Source: Candidatus Zixiibacteriota bacterium (lineage in GTDB: Bacteria > JAAXHH01). From it: a stretch of DNA of 62,281 nucleotides. The number at the start of each line of letters is the position of its first letter. The first letter of the stretch is position 1. Below, piece after piece: positions 53,224-61,098 of the stretch. Position numbers and translations under genes: made by a program. Under the pieces are notes generated by a model. The model saw only the letters and a program-made list of their open reading frames with translations. It did no database searches and had not been told where the DNA came from. Location: positions 1-62,281 of the forward strand of contig VGJU01000002.1 of NCBI GenBank assembly GCA_016867335.1, written 5' to 3'.

Positions 53224-53295
53224 AACGAGCTAACTCCAAACAATGAAAATATCTTGCGGCAGAACGGCCGCAAGAGCGCCTACTCCTTACTGTCG

Positions 53296-53361
53296 AAGCC
53301 TCCCCGCAGGTAGAAGCGTGAAGATGCTTCGATTGCTCCGCAATGGCTGCGTGGGAGGCTT
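53296..53361. repeat. REP-like structured repeat, unit 2
   Basis: Outer arms AAGCCTCCC (53296-53304) and GGGAGGCTT (53353-53361) extend by CGCAG/CTGCG with one bulge. The same 47-base core (two mismatches) carries both inner hairpins, with the second loop changed from TGC to TCC while the stem is kept. The outer stem sequence is unrelated to unit 1, yet pairs perfectly. Confidence 0.75.
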
Positions 53362-53551
53362 TAATGAGAGACGAGAGAGAGGACGTACAGCACCATGCTT
53401 ATGGAGAACTACCGGTCGGGTGGGGCCGAAGCCATTCTACAAACATCCCGAATGTCATTTCCGCAGTTAGCGAAGGGCATCGGTCAAACTCCAGACGTGT
53501 TGAGATGGCGGCTATTCCATGAAATCCCGGCGACCACAAAAAATAAGGGTA
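53362..53551. other. Spacer with no recognised gene
   Basis: Together with the repeats on either side, this is part of a 609-bp region (53041-53649) without a credible coding frame. Short open frames here show no coding features. Confidence 0.5.
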
Positions 53552-53611
53552 TACCCATTTTCAATTGTCAATGACTGCAGACGTAACCTTTTGTTTCGAA
53601 ATGAGTTGCGA
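53552..53611 (+). repeat. 60-nt dispersed repeat, copy B
   Basis: Ungapped match to 17451-17510 (48 of 60 by hand). The differences are mostly transitions. It lies 38 bases from the 3' end of the ThuA gene, between it and the structured repeats. Confidence 0.75.
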
Positions 53612-53649
53612 TGCCACCATCATGGGACATAAAGAGACAACCGTTAGTA

Positions 53650-54309
53650 TTATCCGCCGGTCACCCACTGCGCCGCGTTGTGTAGCAGACGCTGGACCAT
53701 GGGATGCCTGAGAATTTCCAGCGTGTGACCGTTGGCCAGATACGCTACCCGACCTTGTCCGTACGTATACGCCCATCCGGCGGCGGATTCGCGTCCGTCT
53801 TTGCCCTGGCTTTTGAGCAGCAGGTCTACCCGATCGTGGTCAAACCAGATAAAATGCTGTTCATCGGTAATCTCGTAGTCCGTCACACCCTGCGTGATGG
53901 GGTGATCGGGGTTTACGACCCGCACATCAAACGGCTGTATCGGCGGATGCCACTGATAATATCCGCCCATGACCCGGCGGTATCCGTTTTGCCAAGGATA
54001 GGCCCAACCCGCGTTGTGGAGCGGCATAAATGCTCCACCATTGGCCACGAAATGCTCGATCGCCTCTTCCTGATCCGGTCGCATCCAGACCCGGTACGGT
54101 TTTTCCGGACCGTCGGGCCATTCCATGCCATCCCGGAGGATGCACAGCAACCTTTTTCCCGTCAGCAAACCCGTGTCGAGCGCCGCAAAGTCGGTTGTAT
54201 ATTCTACGGTCAAACCGGCGGCTTCGAGTACCGCCCCGACGCCTTCAAAAGCATCTTCCGCCCGGTGATACCGGTCTCCGGCTAACAGAAGCGCATCGTA
54301 TCCGGCCAT
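53650..54309 (-). CDS. ThuA-like glutamine-amidotransferase-fold protein
   Basis: A 219-residue protein with LLLAGDRYHRAEDAFEGVGA, FVANGGAFMPLHNAGWAYPW, GGYYQWHPPIQPFDVRVV and WAYTYGQGRVAYLANGHTLE, matching the ThuA (trehalose utilisation) family. Members are linked to sugar oxidation or isomerisation near Gfo/Idh/MocA enzymes; the reaction is not settled. It lies 15 bases downstream of the hydantoinase fusion and ends a long minus-strand gene run. Confidence 0.9.
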   Translation of the reverse strand: MAGYDALLLAGDRYHRAEDAFEGVGAVLEAAGLTVEYTTDFAALDTGLLTGKRLLCILRDGMEWPDGPEKPYRVWMRPDQEEAIEHFVANGGAFMPLHNAGWAYPWQNGYRRVMGGYYQWHPPIQPFDVRVVNPDHPITQGVTDYEITDEQHFIWFDHDRVDLLLKSQGKDGRESAAGWAYTYGQGRVAYLANGHTLEILRHPMVQRLLHNAAQWVTGG

Positions 54310-54324
54310 GGTATATCCCTTTCT

Positions 54325-57300
54325 TTATACATACCCGTTTTTCTCGTCCCACGCCCGGTGTTTGACAGAGCGGTCGCCGGGATGGCCATATCCGCCACCA
54401 CCTGCCGCATCGACCAGAATACGGTCGCCTGGATACAGGATCACGCCGGTCTCTTTGGATCGCAACACCCGCTCGACACCGTTTGACAGAATCCGGTACC
54501 GGTGCGGTTTGCCCGGTTGTCCGCCAAACAACCCAAACGGCGGGTGAATCGCTCCGTCGCCAGCGGTGTTGAGTTTGGCTGGTTCGGTCCCCTCGTAGAC
54601 CATCTCGAACGTGGCGCCCAGCCCCCCGCGCCACTGTCCGTCGCCACCGGACCCCGGACAAAGGTCGTTGCGCACGATATAAAACGGAAACCGCTCTTCG
54701 GTGATCTCGACGCTTGGGCTACGGATGGCTCCGGCAACGTTGATCTCGCCCAGACACGCCCATCCATCGTGTCCCTGCGAGGCTCCGCCACCGCCGCGTC
54801 CAAAGAAAAAATGCCAGATAAAAGTCTTGCCGGTGGATGGATTTCTGCCCATCACAGCATACCGCAGACGGCGCGAAAACCCGGCGTTGACGTATGCCGG
54901 CGCTATAGGGGCAAGCGCCTTGAATACCGCCTCGACGATTTCCTCCCCACAGTGATTGGTACTCATACATACCGGCGCGGGTGGATTTGGATTAACGATC
55001 AACCCGGTGGGCGCGATCACGCTGATAGGACGTATCGACCCTTCGTTTTTGGGGATGTCCGACGGTGCCAGATACATGATGGCGACGTGTGCAAGCGACC
55101 GGGTGTTGGCGTAGGAGCTGTTGATAAAACCCGTGACTTGCGGGCTGGAGTCGGATAGGTCGATCTCCATCCGGTCGCCCCGGATCGTCACTTTTGCCCG
55201 GATAGGGATATCCGTTGCGCCAAATCCGTCGTCGTCGATCCGTGTTTCGCCATGATAGACACCGTCCGGCCATCCGGCGATAAGACGGCGAATACGCCGC
55301 TCCGTGCCGTCTAAGAGAGCTTCTACAGACTCCATGAGCGTATCCGTGCCAAGATCGTCGAGCAATCCCTGAAGCCTTCGGCCGGCGATGTGGACCGACC
55401 CGATCTGTGCGTACAGGTCGCCAAGAAAATTCTCCGAATGCCGGACATTGACCGCGAGCATCTGCAGGATGTCTTGCCGGGGGCGGTTTTGTTCGTACAG
55501 CCGGATCGGCGGAATCCGCAGTCCTTCGTGGTAGATTTCGCTGGCGGACGGATTGTAACCCCCGTGTGTTCCGCCCCCGATGTCGCTGTGGTGCGCCCGG
55601 TTGACCGCGAAAAAACATAGACGGTCTTTGTAGAATATAGGATAAATGGCCGTCAGGTCAGGCAGATGACTCCCGCCATGATAGGGATCGTTGACGAGAA
55701 AGATGTCGCCCTCGTGCATGTCGTCGCCAAAACAACGTCGGACCGCTTCCACCGCAGGCGGGAGTGCGCTGATGTGGACGGGAATACCTTCTCCTTGCGC
55801 GACAAGTTGCCCCCCGGCGTCGGTGATGGCCGTAGAAAAGTCCCGGCTGGAATTAAGAATCAGCGACATGGACGTTCGGATCATGACTTCGGCCATCTCG
55901 CGCGCGACCGACTCGAGACGATGCTCGACTATCGAGCGGGTAATGGGATCGCTACCGGTTCCGGTCTTTTCGGTCTCCGGCGCGTCCGCCCGTCTAGGAT
56001 ACAGAACGATGCCACCCAACGCATCGATCACGGCGCGGTCACCCGGTTCGACCAGTATTGTGGTAAACGTGGCCTCCAGCAGTGCCGGTCCTGTTATCTC
56101 CACGCCCGCGCCGAGGGTGGAGACGTCATACACCGGAACATCCGTCCATCTGTCTGTATAAATCTGTCGCCGCCCCAGCAATGCCGGGGTGATGTGGGCA
56201 TGTTGCGCCGCTTGGGGCAGTTCCGGGTGGGACAGACGCCCGGTCGTGGTCACGCGAAGCGTCGTCAGCCGGATTTCCTGATGTTGTTGGCGATACGAAA
56301 AGAGTTCTTCGTAACGGCGATGAAAATGACCGGCCCACCTTTCCACAACCGTCTCATCGTCCATGGACAGATCGGGCAGGGGGACGGTCACTTCGTAGAC
56401 CTGATCCAGATAGCGCATGTCCGCCGCCGCCGATACGACGATGTCGTCTTCGCCAAACCCTTGCGCGTGCAATTTTGCGCGTCCCCGTGCCGCCATCTCA
56501 TGGACGATTTCCCAGACGCGGCGCAGGTCGATACGGTCCAGACTGGCGGTATACGAATGCGAGAAGTCGTATTTGAGATCGGTGGTCAGCATGCCACAGG
56601 CTGACAGCACCGAGGCGGCGGCGGGAAGATACACTTTTCCGATATCGAGATACCGCGCCACTTTGCCGATATGCAGACCGGACGCACCGCCAAAGGCCAG
56701 CAGGGCAAACCGGCGGGGATCCACGCCACGTCGCGCCGACAGCAAGCGAATGCCTTCGGCCATGGCAGTGGTTACTACGTCGAGAACGCCACAGGCGGCC
56801 TTCTCGGTAGAAAGTGCCAAGGGTTCGGCGACCTGTGTGTGTATCGCCTGTTTGGCGCGGTCGGGATACAGAGGGGCGGCACCGTTTAGAAAACGGGCCG
56901 GATCGAGATAGCCAAGGACTACATCTGCGTCGGTCACTGTAGCCTTGTCGCCGCCCGCGCCGTAACAGGCCGGACCGGGTCGCGCCCCTGCGCTTTCCGG
57001 TCCTACCCGCAGCTTGCCCCCCTCGTCTACCCATGTAATGCTTCCACCCCCAGCGCCGAGGGTGTGCATGTCGATCATCGGCAGGGCGATTTTCCATCCA
57101 TCTTCATATCGTTCGCCGGCGATGTGAGGGCTGCCGTCTTCGATCAGCGAGATATCGGTGCTTGTGCCACCCATATCAAAACCGATAAGATGGCTTTCTC
57201 CGACAAGACGCCCATACGCCGCCGCGCCGCTTACACCACCCGCCGGGCCGGAGAGAATCGCCTGAACGCCAAGCCTCATCGCCTCTTCTGCCGGTGTCAC

Positions 57301-58050
57301 ACCACCGTTGGATTTCATGGTCAGCAGGTTTATGCACCGTCCGGCGGCTTGGTTTAGATTTTTGGCAAGCTGTTCCAAATACCGTGCATATACCGGCCCC
57401 ACATACGCGTTGACGGCGGTCGCGCTTAGCCGGTCGTATTCTTTGATCTGTGGAAGGATTTCATGCGAAAGCGAGACAAACAGACCTGGAAAGCGTGCAC
57501 GCAATCGATCGCCGATTTCGCGTTCATGGACCGGATGGAGATACGAAAACAACAGACACACCGCTACCGATTCGACGCCTTCGCGTGCGAACGTGTCGAG
57601 CACCGTTTCCAACGCCAAAAGGTCGAGCGGGCGCTCCACCCGTCCGTCGGCGCGAACCCGTTCCGGTACGGTCAGACGCAGATACCGGGGGATCAGCGGA
57701 GGGGGCGGGCTCATACGGAGATTATATCGGTCTTCTTTGAACCCTTCGCGGATTTTAAGCAGATCGCGGAAGCCTTCGGTGGTAATAAGCCCGGCCTTTG
57801 CACCTTTGCGTTCCACAAGCGTGTTGGTGGCGACCGTCGTGCCGTGGATGAGCAGCGTTGTTTCCGCAAGAAAGGTTTCGAGCGAATATCCAAAAAAACG
57901 GGCAACCTCGCCCAGACCGTGCATCACCGCTTCCGATGGGTCGTGTGGCGTTGAAGGCGTTTTGAAGTATCGAAGCGGATGTCGGTCCGACGCTACGACA
58001 AAGTCGGTAAACGTTCCGCCTGCGTCGATGCCTATGGAGAACATGGTCAT
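54325..58050 (-). CDS. HyuA-HyuB fusion (hydantoinase/5-oxoprolinase family)
   Basis: A 1241-residue ATP-dependent amidohydrolase. The HyuA half (about 1-690) has FSIGIDAGGTFTDFVV and HGTTVATNTLVERKGAKAGL, SNGGVTPAEEAMRLGVQAIL and IGFDMGGTSTDISLI. The HyuB half (about 700-1241) has MIRTSMSLILNSSRDFSTAI, FLVNDPYHGGSHLPDLTAIY and NPPAPVCMSTNHCGEEIVEA. In many bacteria these are two genes; fusion as in eukaryotic 5-oxoprolinase occurs too. It hydrolyses cyclic amides such as 5-oxoproline or hydantoins. The ATG at 58050 overlaps the stop of a remnant tail (ATGA); 58044 is an alternative start. Confidence 0.94.
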   Translation of the reverse strand: MTMFSIGIDAGGTFTDFVVASDRHPLRYFKTPSTPHDPSEAVMHGLGEVARFFGYSLETFLAETTLLIHGTTVATNTLVERKGAKAGLITTEGFRDLLKIREGFKEDRYNLRMSPPPPLIPRYLRLTVPERVRADGRVERPLDLLALETVLDTFAREGVESVAVCLLFSYLHPVHEREIGDRLRARFPGLFVSLSHEILPQIKEYDRLSATAVNAYVGPVYARYLEQLAKNLNQAAGRCINLLTMKSNGGVTPAEEAMRLGVQAILSGPAGGVSGAAAYGRLVGESHLIGFDMGGTSTDISLIEDGSPHIAGERYEDGWKIALPMIDMHTLGAGGGSITWVDEGGKLRVGPESAGARPGPACYGAGGDKATVTDADVVLGYLDPARFLNGAAPLYPDRAKQAIHTQVAEPLALSTEKAACGVLDVVTTAMAEGIRLLSARRGVDPRRFALLAFGGASGLHIGKVARYLDIGKVYLPAAASVLSACGMLTTDLKYDFSHSYTASLDRIDLRRVWEIVHEMAARGRAKLHAQGFGEDDIVVSAAADMRYLDQVYEVTVPLPDLSMDDETVVERWAGHFHRRYEELFSYRQQHQEIRLTTLRVTTTGRLSHPELPQAAQHAHITPALLGRRQIYTDRWTDVPVYDVSTLGAGVEITGPALLEATFTTILVEPGDRAVIDALGGIVLYPRRADAPETEKTGTGSDPITRSIVEHRLESVAREMAEVMIRTSMSLILNSSRDFSTAITDAGGQLVAQGEGIPVHISALPPAVEAVRRCFGDDMHEGDIFLVNDPYHGGSHLPDLTAIYPIFYKDRLCFFAVNRAHHSDIGGGTHGGYNPSASEIYHEGLRIPPIRLYEQNRPRQDILQMLAVNVRHSENFLGDLYAQIGSVHIAGRRLQGLLDDLGTDTLMESVEALLDGTERRIRRLIAGWPDGVYHGETRIDDDGFGATDIPIRAKVTIRGDRMEIDLSDSSPQVTGFINSSYANTRSLAHVAIMYLAPSDIPKNEGSIRPISVIAPTGLIVNPNPPAPVCMSTNHCGEEIVEAVFKALAPIAPAYVNAGFSRRLRYAVMGRNPSTGKTFIWHFFFGRGGGGASQGHDGWACLGEINVAGAIRSPSVEITEERFPFYIVRNDLCPGSGGDGQWRGGLGATFEMVYEGTEPAKLNTAGDGAIHPPFGLFGGQPGKPHRYRILSNGVERVLRSKETGVILYPGDRILVDAAGGGGYGHPGDRSVKHRAWDEKNGYV

Positions 58051-58223
58051 TTCAACAGTGTCATCCGGCGCGATTCGGTGTATCCCGTCCCTGCGGCCAA
58101 ATGGTAGAAGTATACACCCGATGAAACGGTCTGTCCAGCCGCGTTGCGCCCGTCCCACGTCACGCGGTACCGCACCGCCGTCTGCACTCGGTCCACCAGA
58201 CGCGCGACCGGGTCAACTTCAAA
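58047..58223 (-). pseudogene. FlgD-Ig-like C-terminal tail of a lost secreted protein
   Basis: About 58 codons read FEVDPVARLVDRVQTAV and VTWDGRNAAGQTVSSGVYFY, ending RRMTLLK. This is the FlgD-like Ig fold found as a C-terminal sorting tail (type IX secretion-like) on long secreted proteins of FCB bacteria. There is no start or upstream domain; the frame runs back into the end of the PhyH gene in another phase. It is probably the 3' stump of a large secreted protein gene after deletion. Its TGA overlaps the HyuA start. Confidence 0.7.
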
Positions 58224-58224
58224 C

Positions 58225-58989
58225 CTACCAGTTGGCAAACAGTACTTGTCTGCCGTTGCGGGCGACAGGAAGTTCGGCGAGCGCACGCGTATTGCCATGC
58301 GTATCTATGGCTTGGGCCGTTTTGTACACGTGCGCGATCATCGCTTTGGTGTGGTCCGTATGGTTGTCGCCTACCGAATGCGCCAGCCACGTGTGGATGA
58401 CGATGGCGTCTCCGGGACGCATGGATGGCTGTATCCACCGGTCGCCGATCACTTCGTCGCGGATGCTTTTTGTGCGGGCGTTGGGGCGGTCGTGCGGGAG
58501 TGCTCCCATTTTGTGAGTGCCGGGGGCCAGCTTGGTAGCGCCTGCGTCCGGCGCGGTGTCGTCAAGATAGAGCAGAATCGCCGCCAGTTCGGGACGGTCG
58601 TGTACTTCGTAGGCCCAGTCCTGATGCCATCGCTGATGCGATACATGGCCGGGGGGTTTCAGAGGGATTTTTTGGTCGTGAAGGTTGATGTCCGGTCCCA
58701 ACAGGTCGATCATAGGGACGACGAGTCGAGGGTCGAGCGCCAGCCGAAACCACCGGTCGCCAAGCAAGGGAGACTGCATGACAAAACTCGCGCCCAGCCG
58801 GTTTTCCGGGTCTCGATCCTTTGCCTGTTCTTCGTAGCTGATACCAAGCCGGACAGACCCTTTCCACGGAATACGAAGCGCTTCGAACAACGCTCGGCGG
58901 TGGTCGGCAATTTCGTCTTCGGGAAAAAGACCGGGCAACACGAGATAGCCATTTTCCTGATAAAACGCCGACTGGGTTTCCGTGAGCAT
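58225..58989 (-). CDS. Phytanoyl-CoA dioxygenase (PhyH) family protein
   Basis: A 254-residue Fe(II)/2-oxoglutarate oxygenase. The N-terminus YQENGYLVLPGLFPEDEIAD is typical. The iron-binding HxD is in HQRWHQDWAYEVHD, and the distal His in HTWLAHSVGDNHTD, followed by a basic residue for 2-oxoglutarate. It hydroxylates an unidentified small molecule; ectoine or halogenation-type members share this fold. The ATG at 58989 is chosen because the family start follows it. It lies between the small membrane gene and the hydantoinase fusion, in a run with Gfo/Idh/MocA and ThuA genes. Confidence 0.9.
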   Translation of the reverse strand: MLTETQSAFYQENGYLVLPGLFPEDEIADHRRALFEALRIPWKGSVRLGISYEEQAKDRDPENRLGASFVMQSPLLGDRWFRLALDPRLVVPMIDLLGPDINLHDQKIPLKPPGHVSHQRWHQDWAYEVHDRPELAAILLYLDDTAPDAGATKLAPGTHKMGALPHDRPNARTKSIRDEVIGDRWIQPSMRPGDAIVIHTWLAHSVGDNHTDHTKAMIAHVYKTAQAIDTHGNTRALAELPVARNGRQVLFANW

Positions 58990-59023
58990 CACGGCAATCC
59001 GGGAAAGAAGCGAAACAATCTGT

Positions 59024-59221
59024 TTACGGTATTTTGTTCGAGGCGGGGGCCGGGTGTACTTTGGGTGTTTCAGGACGCGTGACGCTGGATGTTTTGAGCG
59101 AGGCCATACTCCGGAATAGCGGCGTAAGAAGACGAAAGACAAACAAGACGGTTATCCACCCCACGGCTCCGCTCGTCCATTGTATCATCCGCGCCAGACG
59201 CAGGTTGGTGATCTTTTTCAC
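59024..59221 (-). CDS. Possible 65-aa single-helix membrane protein
   Basis: GTG start at 59221 with CGGAG upstream. One hydrophobic helix (SGAVGWITVLFVFRLLTPLF) follows a basic N-terminus, and the tail is polar and proline-rich. It fits the gap between the interrupted Gfo gene and phyH on the same strand, but no family is recognised. It may be a real small membrane protein or a chance frame. Confidence 0.35.
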   Translation of the reverse strand: MKKITNLRLARMIQWTSGAVGWITVLFVFRLLTPLFRSMASLKTSSVTRPETPKVHPAPASNKIP

Positions 59222-59364
59222 GTCGTCTCCGATCTTTCGGGGGCATCAGAACGAAAAAAAACGGTTCGTCTGATTGTGCGATGCGGACAAACCGCTTCCA
59301 TAGTAGGCGGAGAGAGGGCTGGTGTCAAGTTATTTTGACGACGCGTTCTTTCCTTGCGGGGCGA

Positions 59365-60498
59365 TTACCTTGCCGGAGTCTGTCTGTATCGGGGCGGGAT
59401 GCGGGGTTTTATATTCCGGAAAAACGTTTCCATGTCAAAGTCGCCTTCCAACGGAAGACGGATTTCCCGGTGTTCGAACGCGGAGCGATAGGCGGCGCAG
59501 ATCACCTCCATGACCGCGCGTCCGCTCGGCCCGTGGGTACGGGGCTTTTTTCCGTCGCGTACGCATTCGGCAAAATGATCCAGTTTGACTTTGTACTGTC
59601 CGAATCTTTTGCCTTCTTCGAGCCAGTTCTGGCTAAACGGTGGTTTGATGTTTTATCGAAGACTTCCGTATCGGTGGATAAACGCTTCGTACGGCGTGGT
59701 GTATTGCCAGACCCCTGCGGAATGTTTCAAGTCGATGGTGCCCGTCTCTCCGAATATTTGATACCGTTCTTCGCTTTCGTGATGAAAAAACTTGGTGGAC
59801 ATGTGGACGCTGCGTGCTCCGGCGGCATGGGTGCATACGACGTTGTATTCGTTTTCGACTTCGAAACCGGGTTCGGTGATATCGAAAACCGCGTTTACCG
59901 ACCGAACGGGTCCGGCCCACCAGCGCGCCAGGTCCACGCAATGCGAGCCGTGGCCCTGCCATTGACCGCCATAGGTGGCAAGAAACCCGCGCCACGCCTT
60001 GCCAAACGCCGGATGCTCCATCCCGCCCCAGTCCCAGTTGTGGCGTATGCCCATCACTTGCCCGATTTCGCCTTGTTGCATGAGTTCTTCCACCCGGAGC
60101 ATGGTCCGGTTGAAGCGTTTCATAAAGGCCATCATCAAGACGGTTCCGGCTTTCCGGTGTGCTTCGATGATGTCGTCACATTCGGCGAGCGTGCGGGCCA
60201 TGGGTTTTTCGAGCAGGACATGCAACCCCTGTTCGGCACAGAAGATGGCAAGATCGCGGTGCGTATACACCGGAGTGGCGATCAACACGGCGTCTACCTT
60301 TTCCTTTGCCAAACACGCTTCGAGGGTAGTGTATCCCGATGGAAAACCGTATACGTCGCGGGCATGGGCAAGCGCCTCGTCGCTCGGATCGACGCCGGCA
60401 ACCACCTCTATGCCTTCCACATGGGGCAGGACCGGTCCAAAACTGATCCGCAGACAGTGTCCACAGCCTACAAAGGCCAGTTTTATCTTGGGCGTCAT
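59365..60498 (-). pseudogene. Gfo/Idh/MocA oxidoreductase with an in-frame TAA
   Basis: The frame from ATG 60498 starts KIKLAFVGCGHCLRISFGPV, with VDAVLIATPVYTHRDLAIFC and HVLLEKPMARTLAECDDI (the catalytic EKP). It meets TAA at 59653-59655 after YEAFIHRYGSLR, then continues in the same phase for 95 codons (NIKPPFSQNWLEEGKRFGQY, EVICAAYRSAFEHREIRLPL) to a second TAA at 59365. The tail is typical of the family's C-terminal domain, so the first stop truncates a 376-residue enzyme to 281. The cause could be mutation, readthrough or a base error. The FHA gene upstream ends 8 bases before its start. Confidence 0.82.
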
Positions 60499-60506
60499 GA
60501 CACCCT

Positions 60507-61013
60507 CTACAACATAAAGAGAAAAGCGACGCGGCCCAGACGGATTTCATCGCCAGCGGCCAGCGGACACGGCGAACCGGGGACGACTTTCTGTTTGTTG
60601 ATCAGCGTGTAATTGGTGCTGTTGAGGTCGTCCAGAAAATACGAGCCGTCCTGTTCGTATATCCGGGCGTGTTTGCGGGAGACGCCTCCTTCCAGCCCTC
60701 CGAACCCGGTGGTGTCGATATCCGGGAACGTGCTGGAGGTAGGATCTTCGCGTCCGATGACGGTCTCTTTTTTGGTCAGCATGAGCGCCTGACCGGTGCT
60801 TACAACGACAAGATGCGGTCCCGATGCGGCGACGGCCGTGGCCGCCGGCTCGGTCTCCGGCGCTTCGGCGGACAGGGGCGCGCTGGGCGCAACCGCCTCT
60901 ACCGGGGGCGCTGAGGCCGGTGTAGAAACCGCCGCCGACATGTCGGCCCCGCAATCCTGACAGTACATGGCATCGTCGGTATTTTCCGCTTGGCATACAG
61001 GGCACTGTTTCAT
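60507..61013 (-). CDS. Zinc-ribbon and FHA-domain protein
   Basis: A 168-residue protein. A zinc ribbon Cys4-x2-Cys7 ... Cys18-x2-Cys21 is followed by a proline/alanine-rich linker and a FHA domain that binds phosphothreonine. FHA motifs are ETVIGRED (Gly-Arg), GGVSRKHARI (Ser, His) and LNSTNYTLIN (Asn). AAGGAG precedes the ATG at 61013. It is followed by the Gfo gene and preceded by a VWA gene, suggesting a kinase/phosphatase signalling module without a visible kinase here. Confidence 0.9.
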   Translation of the reverse strand: MKQCPVCQAENTDDAMYCQDCGADMSAAVSTPASAPPVEAVAPSAPLSAEAPETEPAATAVAASGPHLVVVSTGQALMLTKKETVIGREDPTSSTFPDIDTTGFGGLEGGVSRKHARIYEQDGSYFLDDLNSTNYTLINKQKVVPGSPCPLAAGDEIRLGRVAFLFML

Positions 61014-61098
61014 GGCAACCTTCTCCTTGTGTAATGAGCGATCTTTCGTTTGCCGCTCCGCGTGTTTTCCGGAGCGAAGCCGCATACGTAACGACGAT

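Noticed and set aside
53138..53361. CRISPR array or integron attC sites
   Set aside because: Only two units, with differing outer arms, no regular spacers, no cas or integrase genes and no attC core sites.
14311..60498. Genome-wide stop-codon reassignment
   Set aside because: Core genes end normally at TAA (secA, dnaE) and TAG (tkt, porin), so neither codon can be generally reassigned.
59281..60612. 443-codon plus-strand frame
   Set aside because: Antisense to the Gfo/Idh/MocA gene, whose motifs are unmistakable even with its stop.
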